Positions 7,974 through 16,948 of a DNA stretch of 55,339 nt are shown in pieces (position 1 is the stretch's first letter; each line of letters starts with the position of its first letter). Source of the stretch: Vicinamibacteraceae bacterium (GTDB lineage: Bacteria; Acidobacteriota; Thermoanaerobaculia; Multivoradales; Multivoraceae); contig JAAXHG010000136.1 in the NCBI GenBank assembly GCA_012270995.1, positions 1 through 55,339 on the forward strand, in the 5' to 3' direction. The notes beneath the pieces were generated by a model, which made no database searches, was not told where the DNA came from, and saw nothing but the letters and a program-made list of their open reading frames with translations. The position numbers and the translations under genes were made by a program.

Positions 7974-8933
7974 ATGACTGAGTTCAGGAGGCCCACCCGC
8001 GGCCCGATCCGGGGCATTCACCACATCACGGGGTTGGTCGGCTCCGCCGCCAACGATCTTCGGTTCTACCGCGACGTGCTGGGGCTTCGCCTGGTGAAGA
8101 AGACCTGCAACCAGGAGAACCCGACCTCCGGCTGGCACTTCTTCTTCGGCGACCGCCTGGGCCACCCGGGGACGATCATGACGAACATCGTCCTCGAAGG
8201 CATCCCGATGTCGCCGGCCGTCGACGGTCGCGGCTCGATCACCGACGTGAGCTACTCGGTGTCGCCCGGGAGCCTGGACTTCTGGCGCGAGCGACTGACC
8301 GCGGCGGGCTGCACCTGCACCGATCGCCCGGCCCGGTTCGGCGACCCCGTCCTCCACTTTCGCGATTTCGACGGCATCTCGTCGGAACTCGTCGGCTGCG
8401 AGGAAGCCCGGGTGCCGGAGCTGGCCGACCTTCCCGGGGAGCACCAGATTCGCGGCTTTCACCACGCCACGATCGCGCCGCGCATTCCCGAGCTGACCCT
8501 GCAGTTCCTCGTTCGCGTCCTGGGTTTCGAGGTGGTCGCCACCGAAGGGAGCCGCACGCGGCTCGCGGTAGGCGGCAAGGAGCCCGGCAAGCTGATCGAC
8601 GTCGTCGAACGAGGCGACGGACCCTGGGGACGGCACGGTCTCGGCGGCCTGCACCACATCGCCCTGACGGTCGACAGCGTCGGGGACATGGAACAGTGGA
8701 CCCGGATCCTCGCCGGAGCGGGTCTGATAGTGACCGGGGCCCGGGACCGCGGCTGGTTCCACTCGATGTACTTCACCGCGCCGGGAGGCATCAACCTGGA
8801 GCTCTCGAACCTCGACCCGGGCTGGACGGTGGACGAGGACATCGACGAACTGGGGACGATCCTCTCCCTGCCGAAGCACCTGGAACCCCAGCGGGAAGCG
8901 ATCGAGGCCGCGCTTCCTCGCGTCGAGTTCTGA
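7974..8933 (+). CDS. Two-domain VOC ring-cleaving dioxygenase (MhqO/LinE-like)
   Basis: 319 residues made of two VOC repeats: the first opens RGIHHITGLVGSA, the second IRGFHHATIAPRI, with an internal GGLHHIALTVDS and a closing APGGINLELSNLDPG that supplies the metal-binding Glu. Bacterial proteins of this length and start act on hydroquinones or catechols. GAGGAG lies upstream of the ATG. It is divergent from the aromatic catabolic operon and followed 14 bp later by an alpha/beta hydrolase. The pair may handle a quinone-like intermediate; the substrate is inferred only from the family. Confidence 0.85.
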   Translation: MTEFRRPTRGPIRGIHHITGLVGSAANDLRFYRDVLGLRLVKKTCNQENPTSGWHFFFGDRLGHPGTIMTNIVLEGIPMSPAVDGRGSITDVSYSVSPGSLDFWRERLTAAGCTCTDRPARFGDPVLHFRDFDGISSELVGCEEARVPELADLPGEHQIRGFHHATIAPRIPELTLQFLVRVLGFEVVATEGSRTRLAVGGKEPGKLIDVVERGDGPWGRHGLGGLHHIALTVDSVGDMEQWTRILAGAGLIVTGARDRGWFHSMYFTAPGGINLELSNLDPGWTVDEDIDELGTILSLPKHLEPQREAIEAALPRVEF

Positions 8934-8947
8934 CCGGCCGAAACGCC

Positions 8948-10096
8948 ATGATCGAGCCCTACGATCGCGTTCCCTTCCCGGTCTTCTTCCGGGAGACCGC
9001 CGACTTCGGCGACGTCTACGGCGGGCCGGGCGGTTTCGTCTTCTTCGACGGCCATCTGCTGCGGCCGCGGGAGCGCGCCTCGAAGACGGTCGTCATCTTC
9101 AACCACCCGATCGGCGGCGGCGCCTGGCTGCCGCTGGTGCGGGGGCTGGCGGCGGCCGGCCACCACGTCATCTACTGCAACGGGCGCTATCGGGGGAACG
9201 ACACGGCCCTCATCATGGAGAAGTGCGTGGTCGACCTCGGTCGCACGATCCAGCACGCGAAGGAGGAGCTCGGCTACGAGCGCGTCCTGCTCGGAGGGTG
9301 GAGCGGCGGCGGCTCGCTGTCGCTCTACTACCAGCAGCAGGCGGAGAACCCGACCGTCACTCACACACCGGCCGGGGATCCGTACGACCTGACGGCGGCC
9401 GGGCTAATTCCGGCCGACGGGGTGATGTTGCTCGCCGCCCACATCAGCCGCGCCGGAACGCTCACCGAGTGGATGGACGCCTCGATCCTCGACGAGCGCG
9501 AGCCGCACCGGAAGAACCCGGAGCTCGATCTCTACGACCCGGACAACCCGAATCAGCCGCCCTACCCGGAGGAGTTCCTCGAGCGTTACCGGCAGGCGCA
9601 GGTCGCGCGCAACGCGCGGATCACGGCCTGGGCGGTCGAGAGGCTCGCGGATCTGAAGCGCGAGGACGGCGCCCAAAAGGAGCACTGCTTCGTCGTCCAG
9701 GGCACGATGGCCGATCCGCGCTGGCTCGACCCGGCCATCGACCCGAACGACCGGCCAGCGGGTCGGTGCTACCTCGGTGACCCGGAGACCGTGAACACGG
9801 GGCCGACCGGCCTGGCGCGGTTCACGACGCTGCGGAGCTGGCTGTCGCAGTGGAGCCTGGAGAAGTCGAACGCCGACGGTCTGGCGTGCGCGGCGGAGAT
9901 CAGCGTTCCGGTTCTCGTGGTCAACAACGGCGCCGACGACGCGTGCACCCCCAGCCACGCGCATCGCCTCTACGCTGCCGTGTCTCACACCGACAAGGAG
10001 TTCCACGAGATCGCAGGGGCCACCCACTACTACCTCGGGCAGGGCGACAAGCTCGCCGAGGCGGTGGCCATTTGCGGCGACTGGATCAACCGCTGA
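8948..10096 (+). CDS. Alpha/beta-hydrolase fold protein
   Basis: 382 residues from ATG 8948. VVIFNHPIGGGAWLPLVRGLAAAGHHVIYCNGRYRG is split across the N-terminal strands of the fold. The nucleophile elbow is GGWSGGGS with Ser119; PVLVVNNGADDACTPSHAHRL supplies the acid loop and GATHYYLG the catalytic His. Related enzymes are esterases or carbon-carbon hydrolases. It lies between a ring-cleaving dioxygenase (14 bp upstream) and a CapA-like gene (15 bp downstream), all on the plus strand. Substrate unknown. Confidence 0.75.
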   Translation: MIEPYDRVPFPVFFRETADFGDVYGGPGGFVFFDGHLLRPRERASKTVVIFNHPIGGGAWLPLVRGLAAAGHHVIYCNGRYRGNDTALIMEKCVVDLGRTIQHAKEELGYERVLLGGWSGGGSLSLYYQQQAENPTVTHTPAGDPYDLTAAGLIPADGVMLLAAHISRAGTLTEWMDASILDEREPHRKNPELDLYDPDNPNQPPYPEEFLERYRQAQVARNARITAWAVERLADLKREDGAQKEHCFVVQGTMADPRWLDPAIDPNDRPAGRCYLGDPETVNTGPTGLARFTTLRSWLSQWSLEKSNADGLACAAEISVPVLVVNNGADDACTPSHAHRLYAAVSHTDKEFHEIAGATHYYLGQGDKLAEAVAICGDWINR

Positions 10097-10111
10097 CCCG
10101 GAGGTGCGAAC

Positions 10112-11371
10112 GTGAACCGACGACAATTCCTCAGATCGGGCGCCGCGGCCGGCGTCGTTGCCCTGGTCGGCGGCCCCTCGGTGGTCCGCGCCGCCGACGG
10201 GGACGTGCTGCTCGGCTTCGTCGGCGACCTGCTCACCGACCGCGACGATCCGGACGAGGCCTACGCGCCGGTGCGCGATCTACTCGCCGCGCCGGACGTG
10301 CTATTCGGCAACCTGGAGGGGCCGTACTCCGACAATCCCCGATCGGTGCCCAGCGCCGGGTTGGCCCTTGTGCCGCCGGCGCGCAATCTCGACGTTCTGA
10401 GCCGGGTCGGCTTCGATGTGCTGTCGCTGGCCAACAACCACATCCTCGACGGGGGGCGCGAGGCGATGCTCGAGAACCGGCAGCGCCTGCACGAGCAGGG
10501 GGTCAGTACCTGCGGCGCCGGCGGCAGCCTCGAGGAGGCCCGCGCTCCCGCGATCCTCGAGGCCGGCGGCGTGAAGGTCGCCTACCTCGCCTACGCCTCG
10601 GTCTTCCCCCGCGGCTACGAGGCGCGGGGCAGCCTTGCCGGACTGGCGCCGCTCAGGGCTCACAACTTCTACCAGGACCTGATCGACGACGCCTACACGC
10701 CGGGCGCCGACCCGCGGGTATCGACCGTGCCCGACAAGGCGGACCACGACGGCCTCGCGGCCGACATCGCGGCCGCGAAGGAGCGGGCGGATCTGGTCGT
10801 CGCCAGCTTCCACTGGGGCGACCACTTCAAAGCTCACCACCTGACCGACCACGAGCTGCGCACCGCCCGCCTGTGCATCGACCTGGGGGTCGACATCGTC
10901 GTCGGCCATCACCAGCACGTCCTGCGCGGCATGGAGTGGTATCGCGACCGGCCGGTGTTCTACGGCCTCGGCCACTTCGTCTTCGACGTCCGGCTGGACC
11001 GCTGGCCGGAGGAGATGGTCGCCGCCATGCCGGTCCTCGACGACGATGCGGACTACTACGGCGTGGCGCCGCGCAGGGGCTGGCCGCTGATGCCGCTTCA
11101 TCCCGAGGCACGGATGACCGCTCTGGGCTACGTCAAGCTCGCCGCGGGCGTCCCTTCCGAGTTCGGCTTCGTGCCCTGCCGGCTGAATCCGGACGGCGCC
11201 GTGCGCGCGGTCGATCCGGAGTCACCGGAGGGCCGGGAGGTGGTGGATTACGTCGATCACGGCTGTGCGAGCCAGAACCTGAACGGCCGGGTGGACAGAA
11301 CGGGCTACGTCGACGTCGGCGGCCATCGCGGCGTGCGCATCCGGGCGGCAGAGGAACGGACAGGAGATTGA
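10112..11371 (+). CDS. CapA-family (poly-gamma-glutamate synthesis type) phosphoesterase, Tat-exported
   Basis: 419 residues. The N-terminus MNRRQFLRSGAAAGVVALVGG is a twin-arginine signal (RR at 3-4), so the enzyme should act outside the cytoplasmic membrane. The metallophosphatase-like CapA domain shows GFVGDLLTDRDD, LFGNLEGP, LSLANNHILDGG, SFHWGDHF and VGHHQHVLRGME, the ordered metal-binding blocks of the PGA_cap family. Such proteins are known from capsule synthesis, but many isolated copies have unknown substrates. It sits in a plus-strand series with two hydrolases, the next starting 7 bp downstream. No other capsule gene is present. Confidence 0.8.
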   Translation: MNRRQFLRSGAAAGVVALVGGPSVVRAADGDVLLGFVGDLLTDRDDPDEAYAPVRDLLAAPDVLFGNLEGPYSDNPRSVPSAGLALVPPARNLDVLSRVGFDVLSLANNHILDGGREAMLENRQRLHEQGVSTCGAGGSLEEARAPAILEAGGVKVAYLAYASVFPRGYEARGSLAGLAPLRAHNFYQDLIDDAYTPGADPRVSTVPDKADHDGLAADIAAAKERADLVVASFHWGDHFKAHHLTDHELRTARLCIDLGVDIVVGHHQHVLRGMEWYRDRPVFYGLGHFVFDVRLDRWPEEMVAAMPVLDDDADYYGVAPRRGWPLMPLHPEARMTALGYVKLAAGVPSEFGFVPCRLNPDGAVRAVDPESPEGREVVDYVDHGCASQNLNGRVDRTGYVDVGGHRGVRIRAAEERTGD

Positions 11372-11378
11372 CCGGAGC

Positions 11379-13304
11379 ATGAACGAACGAACCTCCCGGC
11401 TGGGCGTGTACTCGGGATACGGCGACGAGGGCGCCGCCGACGGCTACGACCGCGAATCGCTCTACGTCACGCTGGAGGACGGCTGCCGCATCGCGGTCGA
11501 CGTGCTCCATCCGGCGCGGCGCGGCGAACGGCTCGACGGCGCGTTCCCTACCGTCCTGCACGCGACGCCGTACCGCCGCGCCTTCATCTACACGGGCAAG
11601 AGCAAGACGGCTGCCCGCTACCTGGAGGCGCTGGCGCACCTCGGTGTCGGCGACCTGGCGACGCAGTACGAGGAGCGGCCGCTGGCCCGCGACCTCATCC
11701 ACCGGGGCTACAACTTCGTGTCGATGGACCTGCGCGGAACCGGCGCTTCGTTCGGCTCGGACTACGTCGACAGTTGGCGGACGGGCCACGACATCGGGCA
11801 GATCGTGGAGTGGATCGCGGCCCAGCCCTGGTCGACGGACAAGATCGGCATGGTCGGCATCTCGTACGAGGGGATGGTGCAGTGCTACACGGCGGCGTTC
11901 GCGCCGAAGTCGCTGGCCTGCATCGCGCCGCAGTACCCCGGCCTGCCGCAGTGCTACGTGGACGGCGGCCTGGCGATCTCGAGCTTCGCGCGCACCTGGG
12001 AGTCGCTGCACAAGGGGATGGCGGAGCTCGAACCGGCGGCGCCGGTCGACGGTCCGGACGGCCTCCGCCTGCGCGAGGAGGCCGAGGCCGAGCGCAACCC
12101 CGACCGCTACCGGTGGATCGAGGCGTTCTCGCAGATGGATCCGAAGAACGTGACGAACGTCGCCCGGTTCGACGGGCTCGAGCGGGAGGTCGACCGGTCG
12201 GACCTGGGAATTGGCACCGTGCGGGCCGGCTACACGTCGGCCCACGGCCTGATCAACGCGAGCGGCGTGCCGACCTACCTCGTCACCGGCTGGTGGGACC
12301 TCACCTTCGCGCCGTACCTGATCGACTTCTTCAATCGCCTCACGGTCCCGCGGAAGCTCCTGATGGGACCGTGGAACCACGGCCAGGGCGGCGATCCGGA
12401 ACTCCTGCGCTGGTTCGACCGCTGGTTGAAGGGCATCGACAACGGCAGCATGGACGAGCCGACCGTCCACTACGGAGCGAGCGAGCCCTCGGGCCGGATC
12501 GTCTGGAAGGGCGCTCCGCGGCTACCGCTGCCGGAAGCGCGGCCGCGCGTGCTGTACCTGGCTCCCGAGCGCTCGACGACCATCGCGTCGGCGAACGACG
12601 GGAGCCTCTTCACGGCGGCGCCGTCCGAACGGACCGAGGCCGAGTACGACGTCGACCACGACGTGACTCTCGGCACGATGAGCCGGCACTCGTACTACAC
12701 CGGGGATCTCTACATCAACTCGCCCGACCTCCAGGCGCGTGGCGAGCGCTGCCTCACGTTCACGACGGAGCCGCTTGACCGCGACCTCGAGATCACCGGG
12801 GCGCCCGCGCTCGATCTCGACATCGCGACGTCGTCGGAGCGCGGCGCGATCGTCGCCACCCTCGAGCACGTGCTCGCCGACGGCTCCGTCGCCTACCTGA
12901 CGGAGGGCTTCCTGAACTTCGCGCACCGCAAGACGGCGGACGCCGAGTTCGGACACGACGGTCCGTACTGGCACCGCTGGCTACGCGAGGACCTCCTGCC
13001 GGTCCGTCCCGGCGAAGCCATGTCCGTGCGCTTCGAGCTCTACCCGATCTCGTGCATCGCTCGGCCGGGCGATCGGCTGCGGCTAACGCTCGCCGGCGCG
13101 GACGCCGACAACCTGATCGTCCCCACGATCGGCGACGAAGCGAGGCTCCGCGTCACCCTGGGCGGCGAACGGGCCTCGCGCCTCATCCTGCCGATCGCCA
13201 ACCCGCACCTCGCGCCGACGGCACGGGTCGTGCCCGACGGCTTCGACGCGGAGTATCCGGGCTTCGCGTTCCGGCGGAGCGAGGATCTGCCGTTCGGCTC
13301 CTAG
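11379..13304 (+). CDS. CocE/NonD family hydrolase (X-Pro dipeptidyl-peptidase S15 type)
   Basis: 641 residues, the usual CocE length. The sequence shows VTLEDGCRIAVDVLHPA, then the oxyanion/tyrosine segment PTVLHATPYRR, the nucleophile elbow GISYEGM with Ser162, GPWNHGQGG supplying the catalytic His, and a C-terminal jelly-roll-like domain ending with the GDRLRLTLAGAD block. Family members cleave cocaine-type esters, glutaryl-7-ACA or Xaa-Pro dipeptides. No signal peptide is seen. Its stop overlaps the stop of the convergent SDR gene (13301-13304), leaving no room for a classical terminator between them. Confidence 0.85.
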   Translation: MNERTSRLGVYSGYGDEGAADGYDRESLYVTLEDGCRIAVDVLHPARRGERLDGAFPTVLHATPYRRAFIYTGKSKTAARYLEALAHLGVGDLATQYEERPLARDLIHRGYNFVSMDLRGTGASFGSDYVDSWRTGHDIGQIVEWIAAQPWSTDKIGMVGISYEGMVQCYTAAFAPKSLACIAPQYPGLPQCYVDGGLAISSFARTWESLHKGMAELEPAAPVDGPDGLRLREEAEAERNPDRYRWIEAFSQMDPKNVTNVARFDGLEREVDRSDLGIGTVRAGYTSAHGLINASGVPTYLVTGWWDLTFAPYLIDFFNRLTVPRKLLMGPWNHGQGGDPELLRWFDRWLKGIDNGSMDEPTVHYGASEPSGRIVWKGAPRLPLPEARPRVLYLAPERSTTIASANDGSLFTAAPSERTEAEYDVDHDVTLGTMSRHSYYTGDLYINSPDLQARGERCLTFTTEPLDRDLEITGAPALDLDIATSSERGAIVATLEHVLADGSVAYLTEGFLNFAHRKTADAEFGHDGPYWHRWLREDLLPVRPGEAMSVRFELYPISCIARPGDRLRLTLAGADADNLIVPTIGDEARLRVTLGGERASRLILPIANPHLAPTARVVPDGFDAEYPGFAFRRSEDLPFGS

Positions 13305-14071
13305 TCGCCCAGCCGCGGCAGCGGCGCCGGCTCGTAGAGAATCGGAGCCCTGCCGTCGTAGCAGACCCAGCACTGGCCGGTCTCGCCGCCAGTCACCGCC
13401 TCGATGACGGCATCCGCGACCTGCGCCGGCGGCATGAGTCGAAGGTCGGCCTCCCTCACGAACTCCTCGGCCTCGGGGCCGAAGATCTTCGTGTCGACGG
13501 CGGCGGGGCAGATCGCGTTGAGGGTGATGCCGCGCTCGGCGAGAGGCGGTGCGAGCCCGCGCACCAGGCCGACGACGGCGTGCTTGGTCATCGTGTAGAC
13601 GGGGTCCACTTCCCACGTGGCCAGCCCGGCGACCGAGGCCGTGACGACGATCGCTCCGCCACCCGCTTTCTCCAGCGCTTGCACGGTCGCACCGACGCCG
13701 AAGACCACGCCGTCGATGTTGGCCCCCGTGACGCGGCGGTAGGCGTCCGTCGGCATGGCGGCGATGTCGAAGGCGGGAAAGCCGCCCCCGGCGGCCGGAT
13801 AGGTCGTCACGCCGGCGTTGAGGTGGACCAGGTCGAGGCCCCCGTGAGCTTCGACGACCTCGGAGACGACACGGGTCCATGCGTCCCGGTCGCTGACGTC
13901 GAGATGCGTGAACTCGCCTCGGACCGCGTCCGCGACGCCCCGCCCCGCGGCTTCGTCGACATCCGTGACGACGACGTGCGCGCCCCGGGCGGCCAGCGCC
14001 TCGCAGGTGGCCCTGCCGATGCCGGAGGCGCCGCCGGTGACGAGGCAGGTCTTTTCTTCGAAGTCAGTCAT
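13301..14071 (-). CDS. Short-chain dehydrogenase/reductase (possible diol dehydrogenase)
   Basis: 256 residues: cofactor motif TGGASGIG at 12-19, Asp37 after the second strand (NAD preference), LNAGV at 84-88, Ser146, Tyr159 and Lys163 (YTMTK) completing the catalytic set. It lies 13 bp after the Rieske beta gene and is the last gene of a six-gene minus-strand run. This is the position expected for the cis-dihydrodiol dehydrogenase that rearomatises a Rieske dioxygenase product. That specific role is inferred from context, because SDR substrates cannot be read from these motifs. Confidence 0.8.
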   Translation of the reverse strand: MTDFEEKTCLVTGGASGIGRATCEALAARGAHVVVTDVDEAAGRGVADAVRGEFTHLDVSDRDAWTRVVSEVVEAHGGLDLVHLNAGVTTYPAAGGGFPAFDIAAMPTDAYRRVTGANIDGVVFGVGATVQALEKAGGGAIVVTASVAGLATWEVDPVYTMTKHAVVGLVRGLAPPLAERGITLNAICPAAVDTKIFGPEAEEFVREADLRLMPPAQVADAVIEAVTGGETGQCWVCYDGRAPILYEPAPLPRLGD

Positions 14072-14084
14072 GGTGCCTGAGCCC

Positions 14085-14624
14085 TCAGAGGATGATCGAG
14101 AGATTCTCGCCCATCAGCACGGTGTCGTCGATGATTACCGTGCGCCGCCGCAAGCGGAAACCGCCGTCGCTGCGACCCAGGAGATCGCGGCGCTGGGCGG
14201 TGAGGAAGCTCCGCTCCCGCGGGCCCCGGCTCTTGAAGGCCATGAGCGCCGAGAAGACCTCGATTCCGCCGTCTTCGTGGACTTCTCCCGGCTCGACGTT
14301 GCCGACGATCCGGCGGGTGATGGACGGCGGCATCTCGGCCCAGGCCATGCCCGACTGCAGCCGTTCGATCCGCGTCCTGATCCCGGCGTAGTCGTCGTCG
14401 ATCAGGAACACGTCGGCTGCCTGGGTGAGCTCCCGCTCGACGGTCCAGGCGCCGAAGTCGCCGACGTCGCCCTGCGCGGTGAGGTAGCGGGTCGGGACTT
14501 GGTAGCGGACGCCAACGTCCACCATCTCGAGCCAGAGGTCGTAACGCCGCTCGTCGAGCAGGCGGGCCTCCCGCGCGTACCAGAGCTGCAGGTCGGCGAG
14601 CAGTTGAGCGTCCACGGGCGTCAT
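14085..14624 (-). CDS. Aromatic-ring-hydroxylating dioxygenase beta subunit
   Basis: 179 residues with the cone-shaped NTF2-like beta-subunit pattern: LQLWYAREARLLDERRYDLW at the N-terminus (the YxxEAxLLDxxxxxxWL signature of NdoC/BphA2), then IERLQSGMAWAEMPPSITRR and a closing FRLRRRTVIIDDTVLMGENL. The subunit is structural and forms the alpha3beta3 hexamer. Its ATG overlaps the stop of the alpha-subunit gene by four bases (14621-14624), typical of stoichiometric partners. No ferredoxin or reductase gene is nearby. Confidence 0.85.
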   Translation of the reverse strand: MTPVDAQLLADLQLWYAREARLLDERRYDLWLEMVDVGVRYQVPTRYLTAQGDVGDFGAWTVERELTQAADVFLIDDDYAGIRTRIERLQSGMAWAEMPPSITRRIVGNVEPGEVHEDGGIEVFSALMAFKSRGPRERSFLTAQRRDLLGRSDGGFRLRRRTVIIDDTVLMGENLSIIL

Positions 14625-15889
14625 GCCGACTCCCCGGTCATCTCGCGGACCCAGCGCAGGTAGAAGCCGCGCTGGTTGATGTCGCTCGCGGTCAGGCCCA
14701 CCTCGCCAGGCAGCCCCGCAACCTCCCCTTCGTGCCCTAGGCCCATCGACAGGTTGAGCCGGTGTTTCCGGGCCTGGTGGCCGACCGTGTTTCTCGTCAC
14801 GCCGGTCCAGTTGGCGGAGTCGTCCTGCTCGAAGGCGCCGGCCGGGCCGAACGCGGCAATCGATCGTTGAACCAGGATGTCCTTGACCCGCTGCGGGGCG
14901 TCCCGGTCGACCATGCAGTAGGACCAGAGCTCGACTTCACCGGGACCGATCGGGTGAATCACGCGGATCGAGTTGAGGATGGGGATCATGCCGAGCGTGG
15001 GGAACACGAGGCCGTGGATCGGAAACAGGCGCGGCCTCATCTCACCGAGGCGCTCCTTCATCTCCCCGGCGATCGATCGCAGGTACTCGTTGACCTCCTC
15101 GTCGAAGCCGCCGCGCTCCCCGGGGGAGATGTCCTCGGGAATGACGTCGACGCCGATGCCGTGGCCGAGCTCGGGGCGGATCTCGCGGGCCATCGGGATC
15201 GGCGCGGCGCGACTCTCGATCGGTCTCGGCAACTGCGATCCGTGGGTGAAGCCGACGTGGTACTCGTCGCCGACGTGGTTCTCGGCGACGACCTTCCAGT
15301 TGGCGGGGATCCGCCATCGCTGAACGCCCAGCAGCTCGGTGCCGCCGGCGCGGCGGTCGAGCAGGATGTCGAGGTACCACGCCATGTTGCCGAGGTAGTC
15401 GGCGAGCGGCTCGGCGTCCGGGTCGAAGTTCCCGAAGACGAGCCCCTTGTAGCTCTCGACCCGCGCCACCCGGACGAGGCCCCACTCCTCCTTGTCCAGC
15501 TCGCCGTAGTAGAGCTGCTTCTCGCCGGGCGCCGCCAGCAGCTTGCCGTCGCAGGCGTAGGCCCAGCCGTGGTAGCGGCAGTTGAACGACTTCGCCACGC
15601 CGCGATCCTCGTGGCAGAGCTGCGCGCCCCGGTGCCGGCAGAGGTTCAGGAAAGCGCGGATCTCGCCCTCCAGCGTGCGCGTGACGAGAATCGGCTCCTC
15701 GCCCATGTGGGTGCGAAGGAACGAGCCGGGCTCGGGCAACTGGCTCTCGTGGCCGAGCAGTAGCCAGCAACGGCCGAAGATCCGCTCCTGCTCAAGGCCG
15801 TAGAGCGCCTCGTCGGCGAAGATGTCGGGCCGGATCCAGGAGGCGTCGGGCGCCACGCTCCGTTCGATCAGGTCGACGCAGGCGTTCAT
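14621..15889 (-). CDS. Rieske aromatic-ring-hydroxylating dioxygenase alpha subunit
   Basis: 422 residues from ATG 15889. The Rieske [2Fe-2S] ligands are Cys84-x-His86 (NLCRHRGAQ) and Cys104-x2-His107 (FNCRYHGWAY). The mononuclear iron site is ENHVGDEYHVGFTH with His211 and His216 and the bridging Asp208, exactly the D-x2-H-x4-H spacing of naphthalene dioxygenase. The enzyme would activate O2 for dihydroxylation or demethylation of an aromatic substrate using electrons from a reductase encoded elsewhere. The start overlaps the end of the CPBP protease gene (15886-15889) and the end overlaps the beta subunit, so all three are coupled. Confidence 0.9.
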   Translation of the reverse strand: MNACVDLIERSVAPDASWIRPDIFADEALYGLEQERIFGRCWLLLGHESQLPEPGSFLRTHMGEEPILVTRTLEGEIRAFLNLCRHRGAQLCHEDRGVAKSFNCRYHGWAYACDGKLLAAPGEKQLYYGELDKEEWGLVRVARVESYKGLVFGNFDPDAEPLADYLGNMAWYLDILLDRRAGGTELLGVQRWRIPANWKVVAENHVGDEYHVGFTHGSQLPRPIESRAAPIPMAREIRPELGHGIGVDVIPEDISPGERGGFDEEVNEYLRSIAGEMKERLGEMRPRLFPIHGLVFPTLGMIPILNSIRVIHPIGPGEVELWSYCMVDRDAPQRVKDILVQRSIAAFGPAGAFEQDDSANWTGVTRNTVGHQARKHRLNLSMGLGHEGEVAGLPGEVGLTASDINQRGFYLRWVREMTGESA

Positions 15890-16932
15890 CGTGCGCCGCC
15901 CGACCAGATCAGGCTCGGATCGTCGTCGCCGAGCGCCTCGACCCGGCGCCGCCAGCCGAGGTCCGGCCCGACCAGGGCGATCACCACGACGCCGGCGACC
16001 GCCCATCCGACCGGTCCGATCATCCCGCCGTACGAGCGGCCCACGAGCTGCTCGGCGCCGAACATGTTGCCGACGTGGTTGAGGACGCCGTGGATGAGGA
16101 TTGCCGGGATGACGCTGCCGCCCGCGGCATTGACGAAGTAGAACGCGACGATCGTCATGCCGATGGTCGACAGGAAGAAGATCAGGTGCCACTGCACCAG
16201 GGCACCAAGAGTCTGCTGGCCGGACAGGATCCCCGGGATCTCGCGCGGAAAGTGCCACAGCGCCCAGAGGACGCCGAGCACGACGCAAGCGACCAGGGGC
16301 TTGTTCCACTTGCGGACGAGCAGCGGCAGGGCGTAGCCGCGCCAGCCGAGTTCTTCGAGCAGCGCTCCCTGGTTGAGAAAGCCCGCGACCAGGAGGGTCA
16401 CGACGAAGGTCCGCCAGTCCAGCAGCCCGATGTGGGCGACCGCGTTCTCCACCCTGGCGGGGTCGCCGAAGAGCTGCTCGACGATCAGCAGGCTGCTCAC
16501 GAACGTCACCAGGAAGCCGACCAGGATGGCGTAGAGCTGCGCGCCTTCCCGCAGGCTCACGTTGCCCCGGATCGGGCGGTAGAGACCGACCAGGGCCCGC
16601 AGCCCGAGCCGCTTCCAGCCGATCCCCACGATCAGCAGCGCGGCCAGCGTCGGCGCGAAGGGGAACGAGAACATGGGCAGCAGGATCGGCATCTTGCTGG
16701 CGGCCGTCTGCATGTACAGCAGGACGCTGTCGCCGTGGTGGTGGAGTGTCGGGTGCGCCGCCCGGGTCGCGTCCCGGTAGCCCACGAACTCGCCGTAGGC
16801 GCTGTAGTCGGGACCGCGTTCCCCCTGCAGCACGAGTTCGACCGTCATCAGGTAGATCCAGGCCAGCAGGCCGATCAGCACGGCCGCGGCGTAGAAGGTC
16901 CAGAAGGGATGGCGTCGGATCAGGTCGCGCAT
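15886..16932 (-). CDS. CPBP-family intramembrane metalloprotease
   Basis: 348 residues from ATG 16932; a longer start at 16977 would overlap the previous gene and lacks support. Several hydrophobic segments are visible, and the CPBP (Rce1/AbiX-like) motifs are EELGWRGY (Glu193, Glu194, Arg198), the His in WALWHFPRE and the C-terminal HGVLNH. These glutamates and histidines form the presumed metal-dependent active site within the membrane. The gene is embedded in an operon, 16 bp after a serine hydrolase and overlapping the Rieske alpha gene by four bases, which is an unusual partner for an oxygenase. Substrate unknown. Confidence 0.8.
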   Translation of the reverse strand: MRDLIRRHPFWTFYAAAVLIGLLAWIYLMTVELVLQGERGPDYSAYGEFVGYRDATRAAHPTLHHHGDSVLLYMQTAASKMPILLPMFSFPFAPTLAALLIVGIGWKRLGLRALVGLYRPIRGNVSLREGAQLYAILVGFLVTFVSSLLIVEQLFGDPARVENAVAHIGLLDWRTFVVTLLVAGFLNQGALLEELGWRGYALPLLVRKWNKPLVACVVLGVLWALWHFPREIPGILSGQQTLGALVQWHLIFFLSTIGMTIVAFYFVNAAGGSVIPAILIHGVLNHVGNMFGAEQLVGRSYGGMIGPVGWAVAGVVVIALVGPDLGWRRRVEALGDDDPSLIWSGGAR

Positions 16933-16948
16933 TGGTGTCTTGCCCTCC

